Positions 1 to 6,539 of a DNA stretch of 8,175 nucleotides are shown piece by piece. This stretch comes from Verrucomicrobiales bacterium (GTDB lineage: Bacteria; Verrucomicrobiota; Verrucomicrobiia; Verrucomicrobiales; DEV007), in NCBI GenBank assembly GCA_023253615.1, contig JALRFZ010000006.1, positions 1-8,175 on the forward strand. Direction: 5' to 3'. The stretch's first letter is position 1; each line of letters starts with the position of its first letter. The notes beneath the pieces were generated by a model, which was given only the letters and a program-made list of their open reading frames with translations, was not told where the DNA came from and made no database searches. Both the position numbers and the translations under genes were made by a program.

Positions 1-2478
1 GCCGCTCTCGATGATGGTGGTGCAGACGAGCACGTCGAACTCATGCCGGATGAAGCGGCTCATCACGTCCTCGAGCTGGTCGCTCTCCATCTGCCCGTGC
101 CCTACCTCGACACGGGCGCCGGGCACGAGATCCTGGATGCGGCGCTTCATCCCCTCGATCGATTTGACCCGGTTGTGGAGAAAAAAGACCTGTCCCTGGC
201 GCGCCAATTCCTTCTCGATCGCCGAGCGGATGATGCGTTCATCGTAGGGACAAACGGTCGTGGCGACGGGACGGCGGTTCGGCGGCGGGGTGTCGATCAC
301 CGACATCTCGCGCACGCCCATCATGGAAAGATAGAGCGTCCGCGGGATCGGCGTGGCCGACAGAGTGAGGACATCGACGAAGCGCCACATTTCCTTGAAG
401 CGCTCCTTGTGCTGCACCCCGAAGCGCTGCTCTTCATCGACGACGACGAGGCCGAGGTTCTTGAAGGCGACATCCTTGGAGATGACGCGGTGCGTCCCCA
501 CGACGATGTCGGCGGCGCCGGAGAGGAGATTGGTCAGGGTCACGCGCTGCTCGGCGGCGCTGCGGTAGCGGCTTAGGATCTCGATCTTCACGGGGAAGTC
601 GGACATGCGCTCGCGGAAGTTCCGGTAATGTTGTTCTGCCAGGACGGTCGTGGGGGCGAGCACCGCGACCTGTTTGCCCGACATCACCGCCTTGAAAGCC
701 GCGCGGATCGCCACCTCGGTCTTGCCGAAGCCGACGTCGCCGCAGATGAGGCGGTCCATCGGCTTGGGGCCCTCCATGTCGATCTTCGTCTCGCCGATGG
801 CGCGGAGCTGGTCGGGCGTCTCTTTATAAATGAAAGCGTGCTCGAATTCCCACTGCCACTTGTTGTCGGGCGGGTGCGCGTAGCCGCGGTGGGATTGGCG
901 CTCGGCCTGGATCGAGAGGAGCCGCCCCGCGTAATCCATGATCGCGTTCTCCGCATCCTTGCGCAGGCGCGACCAGCGTTTGTCACCGAGGCGCGAGAGC
1001 TTCGGGGCTCCTTTGCCCGTGCCGATGTAACGCGAGACGAGGTGGGCCTGGTCGAGCGGCACGAAGAGCCGGGCCGATTCGTCGTATTCGATCTCCAGCA
1101 CCTCCTGCCCGCCGTCGGGCGTCTCGCGGGTGCGGATGCCTTTGAACTTCCCGATCCCGTAGTCGATGTGCACGACGAGGTCGCCGTAGTTGTATTCGCG
1201 CAGGCTCGCGACCTGTTTGCTCGACTGCAATTCGCGGGCGAGGCGGTAGCGGCGGTGACCGCGTTGATTCTGGTAACGCCCGAAGATCTCCGCATCGCTC
1301 AGCACCGCGAGCTTCGCATCGGGAATGGTGAAGCCGCGGCTGAGAGAACCGATCAAGGGTTTCAGAAAGCCGTCCTTCCAGGCCTTCTCGAAAATCAGCT
1401 CGGTGAAGCGCTCCTTCTCACCGTCCGAATGGAAGGCCATCAGCACGGTCCAGTTCTCCTTCTTCCACTCCGTGATCTGACGTGAGAATTCGTCGCGGCG
1501 CGCCTCCTGGAGGATGAAATCACCCGCCCCGAATTCGCCGAGGGGATTGTCGTAACAGGCTCCGTCGTGATCCTCGGGACCTTCGATCAACTCATCCGTC
1601 TCCGTGACGATGCGGACGTGGGCGTATTCGCTTTCGCAATCGACCGCGATGACGAGATCCTTTTCCCCGAGGTAGTCGGCGATGCGGCCCGACTGTTCGA
1701 GATTGGCCTCGCTGAAGAGAATCTCGCAAGAGGCCACCTTGCCGATCGAGGTCTGCAAGTCGATGTCGAATTCGCGCATCGACTCGATCTCGTTGTCGAA
1801 GAGCTCGATCCGGGTCGGATGGAGCGCCTGCCACGAAAAGACATCGATGATCCCGCCGCGGAGGGCGAACTGGCCGCGCTGATAGACCTGGGCCTCGCTT
1901 TCATAGCCGGCCGCCTCCAGTCTCGCGGCAAACTCCTCCAAATCGAGCTTGTCGCCCGGTTTCAGGGTTTCCGCCTGCCGCGTCAGCGATCCCGGAGGCG
2001 GGGCACTCTCGGAAAGCGACTCCGCCGTGAGCACGACGATGGCCTCGCCCCTTTCGCGGGTGATCTCGTGCAGCTCTTTCAAGACCGCGAGACGCTCCGC
2101 CGCCGATTCGGGGTCGGGCAGGGTCTCCTCGAAGCCGGCCCATTCATATTCCGGGAGAAACAGCGCCTCGCGTCCCCACACGCCCAGCTCCGTCTGCATC
2201 ACCTCTTGCGTTTTCACCTGCGAGCAGAGCACCCAGACGGCCGAGTCGAGTTCGCCGGCCTCGCGCCACGCGGCGATGGCTGCGGCGACATAGAGCGGCT
2301 GGCCTGCCTCGGCGATGTGATCGATCACGACCGGCTCCTCCGGCGTCGCGAGCGGGACCCGTTTCAAAGCCGCGGCGATGCGACGGCTCCGGCGCAGGGC
2401 GGGCGTCGCGAGGTCGAGCGGATCGGTCTGTTCGCGGGAGGATTTCAAGACCGGGATGCTACCCGCAGTTCGGCGCAC
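1..2478 (-). CDS. mfd: Transcription-repair coupling factor Mfd, C-terminus cut off by the window edge
   Basis: Mfd is a cytoplasmic ATP-driven DNA translocase that pushes stalled RNA polymerase off damaged DNA and recruits UvrA for nucleotide excision repair. The minus-strand frame is open for 826 codons from the GTG at 2478 to base 1. In order it shows a UvrB-like N-terminal part (RGGIIDVF near residue 206), the RNA-polymerase-interacting domain (GDLVVHIDYGIGKFKG near 429), Walker A in CGDVGFGKTEVA with Lys about 586, the DEEQ box with Asp about 681, SATPIPRTLY near 706, and the second lobe up to VCTTIIESG, where the window ends. The remaining lobe-2 motifs, the TRG motif and the C-terminal regulatory domain lie outside. 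The start is uncertain: no in-frame ATG exists after the TAA at 2580-2578. GTG 2478 has a GGAGG 14 bases upstream; TTG 2448 has none. Lys586 compares with about residue 634 in E. coli, so the N-terminal half is somewhat compact. Family identity is near certain. Confidence 0.96.
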   Translation of the reverse strand, partial: MRRTAGSIPVLKSSREQTDPLDLATPALRRSRRIAAALKRVPLATPEEPVVIDHIAEAGQPLYVAAAIAAWREAGELDSAVWVLCSQVKTQEVMQTELGVWGREALFLPEYEWAGFEETLPDPESAAERLAVLKELHEITRERGEAIVVLTAESLSESAPPPGSLTRQAETLKPGDKLDLEEFAARLEAAGYESEAQVYQRGQFALRGGIIDVFSWQALHPTRIELFDNEIESMREFDIDLQTSIGKVASCEILFSEANLEQSGRIADYLGEKDLVIAVDCESEYAHVRIVTETDELIEGPEDHDGACYDNPLGEFGAGDFILQEARRDEFSRQITEWKKENWTVLMAFHSDGEKERFTELIFEKAWKDGFLKPLIGSLSRGFTIPDAKLAVLSDAEIFGRYQNQRGHRRYRLARELQSSKQVASLREYNYGDLVVHIDYGIGKFKGIRTRETPDGGQEVLEIEYDESARLFVPLDQAHLVSRYIGTGKGAPKLSRLGDKRWSRLRKDAENAIMDYAGRLLSIQAERQSHRGYAHPPDNKWQWEFEHAFIYKETPDQLRAIGETKIDMEGPKPMDRLICGDVGFGKTEVAIRAAFKAVMSGKQVAVLAPTTVLAEQHYRNFRERMSDFPVKIEILSRYRSAAEQRVTLTNLLSGAADIVVGTHRVISKDVAFKNLGLVVVDEEQRFGVQHKERFKEMWRFVDVLTLSATPIPRTLYLSMMGVREMSVIDTPPPNRRPVATTVCPYDERIIRSAIEKELARQGQVFFLHNRVKSIEGMKRRIQDLVPGARVEVGHGQMESDQLEDVMSRFIRHEFDVLVCTTIIESG

Positions 2479-2565
2479 GGGAAACCGGATTTCCTCCCGC
2501 GTTTCAATCCGCTTCCTCCCATTCCAGAAGGCGCGAGACAGGTTCGCGAGCTTTCTCGAATCGTT

Positions 2566-2583
2566 GATTAAGATCGCTTAATC
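2566..2583. promoter_or_regulatory. 18-base palindrome in the mfd upstream region, possible operator or 5'-UTR hairpin
   Basis: The arms GATTAAG (2566-2572) and CTTAATC (2577-2583) are perfectly complementary around the spacer ATCG. On the minus strand this lies just downstream of a possible mfd -10 element (TATAAA, reading 2600 to 2595), so it would sit roughly at +5 to +22 of an mfd transcript starting near 2588. A repressor operator or a small leader hairpin would both fit. I recognise no known regulator site in it, and an AT-rich gap can produce such arms by chance. Confidence 0.3.
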
Positions 2584-2637
2584 TTCTCTGAGATTTTATA
2601 AAAAATATGATAAAATTGCAGATTTGTGATTTCATTC

Positions 2638-2666
2638 TTGCAAAAAGCGGTCTCGACCGATAAATT
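2638..2666 (+). promoter_or_regulatory. Sigma70-like promoter for the zinc-ribbon gene
   Basis: TTGCAA (2638-2643, 4 of 6 to the -35 consensus) and TAAATT (2661-2666, 4 of 6 to the -10 consensus) are separated by 17 bases. Transcription would begin around 2672-2675, on or next to the ATG at 2675, giving a leaderless or nearly leaderless mRNA. This agrees with the lack of any Shine-Dalgarno sequence before that ATG. It is a consensus match by eye in an AT-rich gap. Confidence 0.4.
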
Positions 2667-2674
2667 CTCGTCGC

Positions 2675-2911
2675 ATGTCAAAGGAGAACACCGCTTTAGC
2701 CGAACGTGCCAAGAGGGCCCGTCGTATCGTCAAGAATCCCGCCCTCTACAAGGTGTGTTTCGGGTGCGACTCGATCGTCGCGAGCAAGGTGAACATCTGC
2801 CCGAACTGCCACGCCTACCGTTTCGAGTGCGATGAAGATCGCGTCGTCGACCAGGCCCGGGCGCTTTCGATGCGCGAGCAAAATTCCGTCGTCGCCGAAG
2901 ACCTTCTCTAA
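2675..2911 (+). CDS. Small zinc-ribbon protein, 78 residues, function unknown
   Basis: I do not recognise a named family. The protein begins with a basic stretch (MSKENTALAERAKRARRIVKNP), then has two CxxC knuckles, CFGC at residues 28-31 and CPNC at 42-45, spaced as in a four-cysteine zinc ribbon. An acidic, polar tail (ECDEDRVVDQ to VVAEDLL) follows. The basic N-terminus and single ribbon suggest a nucleic-acid-binding or ribosome/RNA-polymerase-associated protein, but that is inference. No Shine-Dalgarno sequence precedes the ATG; the AAAGGAG nearby lies inside the gene. A promoter-like pair ends 8 bases before the ATG. The gene is divergent from mfd and co-oriented with the downstream tRNA-Tyr. 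Paired cysteines and a compact length make it far more credible than the overlapping antisense frames. Confidence 0.78.
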   Translation: MSKENTALAERAKRARRIVKNPALYKVCFGCDSIVASKVNICPNCHAYRFECDEDRVVDQARALSMREQNSVVAEDLL

Positions 2912-3022
2912 GAGCGTTCTTCAAGAGCGGGGGAGGGGAGAGAAATCTCCTTGCAAAACCGGCGGGAGCCTTCATCTTGCCTTCCTCGCAAACCGGTGGC
3001 CGTCAGGTCGCCGCCTGTGAAA

Positions 3023-3107
3023 GGGTAGATTCCGGAGCGGTCAAACGGGGCAGACTGTAAATCTGCTGGCAATGCCTTCGAAGGTTCGAATCCTTCTCTG
3101 CCCACCA
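3023..3107 (+). tRNA. tRNA-Tyr, anticodon GTA, CCA encoded
   Basis: A complete class II tRNA of 85 bases. The acceptor stem is GGGTAGA (3023-3029) with TCTGCCC (3097-3103), including one U-G pair. The D stem is CCG/CGG (3032-3034 with 3046-3048). The anticodon stem GCAGA/TCTGC (3050-3054 with 3062-3066) encloses loop CTGTAAA with anticodon GTA at 3057-3059. A long variable arm (GGC-AAT-GCC core) follows, as expected for bacterial tRNA-Tyr, then T stem GAAGG/CCTTC around TTCGAAT. The discriminator is A3104 and CCA is encoded at 3105-3107. All stems pair, so the call is firm. It decodes UAU and UAC. Confidence 0.97.
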
Positions 3108-3152
3108 TCACAAAGCCAGGTCCGGCTCGTCCGGACCTGGCTTTGTGATTTT
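3107..3152 (+). terminator. Intrinsic terminator of tRNA-Tyr, perfect 19-bp hairpin
   Basis: Bases 3107-3125 and 3131-3149 are perfect reverse complements (ATCACAAAGCCAGGTCCGG and its partner) with a five-base loop CTCGT, followed by a short T run ending at 3152. The left arm starts on the final A of the tRNA CCA end, so no unpaired trailer separates tRNA and terminator. The T run is short (four, the first of them in the stem), but the stem is very stable. There is no T run on the opposite side, so termination is expected for plus-strand transcripts only. Confidence 0.85.
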
Positions 3153-3286
3153 CGGGGCAAAGGTTCGAACTTCAGTTTGATTCGGAGCGAGCCTCGGCGA
3201 GCGAAGTCAGGCGGAGCGATTCGATCCGGCCAAATCTCACTCCCGGACTTGCGGCATTGCCGCGGTAGGCCCTTTTGGGGTAAATT

Positions 3287-3293
3287 GGAAGGG
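3287..3293 (+). promoter_or_regulatory. Ribosome binding site of the PSD1 gene
   Basis: GGAAGGG lies 2 bases before the ATG at 3296 and supports that start, although the spacing is tight. A weak promoter-like pair lies just upstream: TTGCCG at 3257-3262 and TAAATT at 3281-3286, with an 18-base spacer. If TAAATT were the true -10, the message would lose this site, so only one of the two can be functional. The ribosome site is the better supported. Confidence 0.45.
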
Positions 3294-3295
3294 TC

Positions 3296-6200
3296 ATGAT
3301 CCTCCGTCCCGGTCGCGCTTTTTCGCTTTGTCTTTTCCTGCCCGCTGTTGCCGGCCCGCTCGCCGCGGCCGACGTCAAGCTCAGCTTCAACCGGGACATC
3401 CGGCCGATCTTGTCCGAAAACTGCTTTGCCTGTCACGGCTTCGATGCGAAAACGCGCGAGGCCGACCTGCGGCTCGACACGGCCGAGGGAGCGGCGATGG
3501 ATCTTGGGGGCTACCAGGCGATCGTTCCCGGTGACCCGGAGAAGAGCGAGGCCTGGCAGCGCATCCTCTCGACCGATCCGGATGAGATCATGCCGCCGCC
3601 GAAGTCGCACAAGACCCTGACAGACGCCCAACGCAACACTCTCAAGCGCTGGATTGAAGAGGGTGCGGTCTACGAGCGGCACTGGTCCTTCGAGGCCCCG
3701 GTGAAGCCGGAGGTGCCCGCGGGAGCTTCCGCGATCGATGCCCTGCTGGAGAAGCCCCTCGCGGCCCGGAAGCTCGCCTTTCTCCCCGAGGCCGACCGCG
3801 CCACCCTGATCCGGCGGGTCGCCTTCACCCTCACGGGACTGCCGCCGACGCTTGCCGAGGTCGAGGCCTTCGAAAAGGACGCCTCCCCCAAGGCCTACGA
3901 GGCAATGGTGGACCGTTACTTGCAATCCCCGCGCTACGGCGAGGAAATGGCGCGACATTGGCTCGACGTGGCCCGCTACGGCGACACCCACGGACTGCAC
4001 CTCGACAACGAGCGCCACATGTGGGCCTACCGCGACTGGGTCGTGAAGGCTTTCAATGAAAACCTGTCCTTCGACCGGTTCACGACCTGGCAGCTCGCCG
4101 GGGATCTGCTGCCGAATGCCACGACCGATCAACTCATCGCGACCGGCTTCAGCCGTTGCAATGTCACCACCAGCGAGGGCGGGGCGATCGACGAAGAATA
4201 CCGACACCTCTACGCGATCGACCGGGCCGCCACCGTGACGACGGCCTGGCTCGGGATCACCGGAGGCTGCGCCCAGTGCCACGATCACAAGTATGATCCG
4301 ATGAGCGCGAAGGATTTTTATTCGCTCTACGCCTTCTTCTACAGCGCCGCCGATCCGGCGATGGACGGGAACATCGCGAAGACCGCCCCGATCTTGAAAC
4401 TCCCCGCGCCCGGCCAGCAGGAGGCCCTCGACGCCGCACGCAAAGATGAAGCCGCCCGCATCGCCGCACTCGATGCGACCGCGCTCCCGACCTATGCCGA
4501 GCCGGACGCCAAGGCCGCTCCGGTGGCGCGCGAGCAGGTGATCTTCGACGACCTCTTTTCGATCGGAACGGTCCAGCGCAACACCTCGCGCAACGCCCCC
4601 GTCTGGCTCGACCGGCCGGGATTCGGCGCGCCGTCGGGACGCCGGGTGCTCGAGCAGGCGAACGGCCAGTTCTTCGAGCACATCCTCACGCCCGAGTTGA
4701 TCCCGGTGACCGTGCCGGAGAAAAACGCGCGCTTCGAAATCTCGGTGCGCCCTGATCCGCTCAGTCCGCCGCAGGCGATCGCCATCGTTCTCAACGGCAA
4801 ACGGATCTACTGGGGTGATCCGGCGGCGTTCGAGGTCTACAACGCGGGCAATCCGGCGAAGGTGGTCTCGATGGGGGCTCTGCCCGAACCGGGGAAATGG
4901 ACGACGCTCTCCTTGGATCCCGCGGCCCTTGAGATCGCTCCCGGATCGCGGCTCAACACGATCTCCGTGCAGATGGTCGGTGGCCGCGTCACGTGGGACC
5001 GCTGTATCGTGAAAGGCGAACTGAGCCCGACGAAGGATCCACTCGCGTCGTTCGCGCTCTGGTGGAAAGCGCATGGGAAAAAAGCCCCGGCCGATCTGCC
5101 CGGCCCGCTCGCGAAGACGCTGACCGATGGCCCTGACAAAACCACCGACGCGACGGCGCGCGAGGCGCTGCTCGCCTTTTACCTGCGCCGGGTCGCGCAT
5201 CCGGCGGATGAATCGCTCGCGGCTCCGCGGATGGCCTGGCATGAGGCGCGCGTCGCGACGGCGGCGGCGGACGAGGCCATTCCCACGACCCTCATTTTCA
5301 ACGATCTTACCGAGCCGCGCGAGACCTTCATCGCCGAGCGCGGTCAATACGACAAGCCCGGGGAAAAGGTCGAGCCGGCCATACCAACGAATTTCGGTCC
5401 CTTCACCGCGCCGCAGGAGGCGCGCCGCCTCAACCGTCTCGACCTCGCGCGGTGGCTCGTCGCGCCGCAACATCCCTTGACGGCGCGGGTCACGGTGAAC
5501 CGTTTCTGGCAACAGGTCTTTGGCACCGGACTGGTCAAAACGAGCCACGATCTTGGATCGCAGGGCGAGCCCCCGAGCCATCCGGAATTGATCGATTGGC
5601 TCGCGGTGAGTTTTGTCGAGAAGGGCTGGGACGTGAAATGGCTGATGAGAGAGATGCTGATGTCGAGCGCGTTCCGCCAATCCTACCGCGCCAATGAGAC
5701 GACCCTCGCGGCCGATCCCGAGAACCGTTTTCTGGCGCGGGCACCCCGCATCCGCCTCGACGCCGAGCAGATCCGCGACAACGTGCTCTCGGTGAGCGGA
5801 CTCCTCAACCTGACGATGGGGGGACGCGGCACCCGCACCTACCAGCCGCCGAACATCTGGGAGCCGGTCGGCTACGGCGATAGCAACACGCGTTATTACC
5901 TGCAGGACCACGGCGATGCGCTCTACCGGCGCAGCCTCTACATCTTCTTCAAACGCACCGCGCCCCCGCCCTTCATGACGAACTTCGACGCGCCCAACCG
6001 CGAGCAGAGCTGCACCAAGCGCGAGCGCAACAACACGCCGATGCAGGCCCTGCAATTGCTCAACGACGTCCAGCATTTCGAGGCCGCCCGAGCGCTGGCC
6101 GAGCGGGTCATCACGGAAGGCGGCAAGGACGATGCCACGAGATTGCGCTGGCTCTTCCGCACCGTCCTGAGCCGGGTGCCGGATGAAAATGAGACCGGCC

Positions 6201-6382
6201 TGCTCACCGACGCCCTCGCCCAGCAGCGTTACCACGCCGGAGCGGACGCGAAGGCTGCGGCAGCCATCGTCGCGGCCGGCGAATCGGTGCCGAAGCAGGT
6301 CGCCCCGCCCACGGAGACGGCGGCCTGGACGATGGTGGCAAACCTGGTCCTGAATCTGGACGAAACGGTGACGCGAAATTGA
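3296..6382 (+). CDS. Secreted PSCyt1-PSCyt2-PSD1 (DUF1549/DUF1553) planctomycete-type cytochrome c protein
   Basis: This 1028-residue protein has the architecture typical of PVC bacteria. A Sec-type signal peptide (RPGRAFSLCLFLPAVAGPL, cleavage near residue 25 after Ala-Ala-Ala) is followed by a PSCyt1 domain with the haem motif CFACH (Cys43, Cys46, His47) in the context FNRDIRPILSENC. The PSCyt2/DUF1549 domain spans roughly 130-340 and ends with a second CxxCH in GGCAQCHDHKYDP (Cys325, Cys328, His329). A middle beta-rich stretch (about 418-590, FDDLFSIGTVQRN onward) resembles a carbohydrate-binding-like insert, but I cannot name it. PSD1/DUF1553 runs from about 710 (RLNRLDLARWLVAP) to about 960 and includes the signature FDAPNREQS through NNTPMQALQLLND near 911. 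Length and both ends look complete. The biochemical role of the family is unproven; members are exported, likely bind haem, and sit next to DUF1501 genes, often with sulfatases. The same arrangement holds here, with DUF1501 starting 158 bases downstream. Confidence 0.95.
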   Translation: MILRPGRAFSLCLFLPAVAGPLAAADVKLSFNRDIRPILSENCFACHGFDAKTREADLRLDTAEGAAMDLGGYQAIVPGDPEKSEAWQRILSTDPDEIMPPPKSHKTLTDAQRNTLKRWIEEGAVYERHWSFEAPVKPEVPAGASAIDALLEKPLAARKLAFLPEADRATLIRRVAFTLTGLPPTLAEVEAFEKDASPKAYEAMVDRYLQSPRYGEEMARHWLDVARYGDTHGLHLDNERHMWAYRDWVVKAFNENLSFDRFTTWQLAGDLLPNATTDQLIATGFSRCNVTTSEGGAIDEEYRHLYAIDRAATVTTAWLGITGGCAQCHDHKYDPMSAKDFYSLYAFFYSAADPAMDGNIAKTAPILKLPAPGQQEALDAARKDEAARIAALDATALPTYAEPDAKAAPVAREQVIFDDLFSIGTVQRNTSRNAPVWLDRPGFGAPSGRRVLEQANGQFFEHILTPELIPVTVPEKNARFEISVRPDPLSPPQAIAIVLNGKRIYWGDPAAFEVYNAGNPAKVVSMGALPEPGKWTTLSLDPAALEIAPGSRLNTISVQMVGGRVTWDRCIVKGELSPTKDPLASFALWWKAHGKKAPADLPGPLAKTLTDGPDKTTDATAREALLAFYLRRVAHPADESLAAPRMAWHEARVATAAADEAIPTTLIFNDLTEPRETFIAERGQYDKPGEKVEPAIPTNFGPFTAPQEARRLNRLDLARWLVAPQHPLTARVTVNRFWQQVFGTGLVKTSHDLGSQGEPPSHPELIDWLAVSFVEKGWDVKWLMREMLMSSAFRQSYRANETTLAADPENRFLARAPRIRLDAEQIRDNVLSVSGLLNLTMGGRGTRTYQPPNIWEPVGYGDSNTRYYLQDHGDALYRRSLYIFFKRTAPPPFMTNFDAPNREQSCTKRERNNTPMQALQLLNDVQHFEAARALAERVITEGGKDDATRLRWLFRTVLSRVPDENETGLLTDALAQQRYHAGADAKAAAAIVAAGESVPKQVAPPTETAAWTMVANLVLNLDETVTRN

Positions 6383-6400
6383 TGAATGGGAATCTCTATG

Positions 6401-6527
6401 TGGCATGGGCTTCCAGCCCATGCATCGCGGCACGACCCCGAATGCCCCATCCGATGAATTCGCGAAGGATCGCCTTCCCTTATTCCAAACCTTCACCGTC
6501 GAACACATGGGCAGGATGCCCATGCCA
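6401..6527. repeat. REPIN-like element: two inverted palindromes flanking an 81-base spacer
   Basis: The left palindrome (6401-6423) contains arms GCATGGGCT and AGCCCATGC around loop TCC. The right one (6505-6527) contains arms CATGGGCA and TGCCCATG around loop GGA. Read on the minus strand, the right copy matches the left: both start TGGCATGGGC, have loop TCC, and end GCCCATG. The only changes inside the stem are a T-A pair swapped to A-T, which preserves pairing. The outer ends TGGCATGGGC and GCCCATGCCA form a perfect 10-base terminal inverted repeat. This is the layout of a REP doublet (REPIN), a non-autonomous element moved by RAYT transposases. It fills the gap between the PSD1 and DUF1501 genes and could form one long or two short hairpins in the mRNA. 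No transposase is visible in the window. Confidence 0.7.
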
Positions 6528-6531
6528 AGGA
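6527..6531 (+). promoter_or_regulatory. Ribosome binding site of the DUF1501 gene
   Basis: AAGGA ends 8 bases before the ATG at 6540, a good spacing, and fixes that start. Its first base is the last base of the upstream palindrome element, so hairpin formation there could affect access of ribosomes to the gene. Confidence 0.55.
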
Positions 6532-6539
6532 TCCCCCTC

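Noticed and set aside
43..2571. Plus-strand frames at 43-576, 628-1485 and 1567-2571
   Set aside because: They lie antisense to a continuous, well-matched Mfd coding frame and show no domain signal.
2937..2950. Hairpin GGAGA-GAAA-TCTCC after the zinc-ribbon gene as a terminator
   Set aside because: The stem is only 5 bp with no T run; not enough to call.
2908..3111. Minus-strand 67-codon frame containing VGREGFEPSKALPADLQS
   Set aside because: This peptide is the well-known false translation of the antisense strand of a tRNA-Tyr gene.
3081..3169. Ten-base repeat AAGGTTCGAA in the tRNA T-arm and again at 3160-3169, as a possible att site
   Set aside because: It is too short, and no integrase or element lies between or beside the copies; the copies flank only the terminator.
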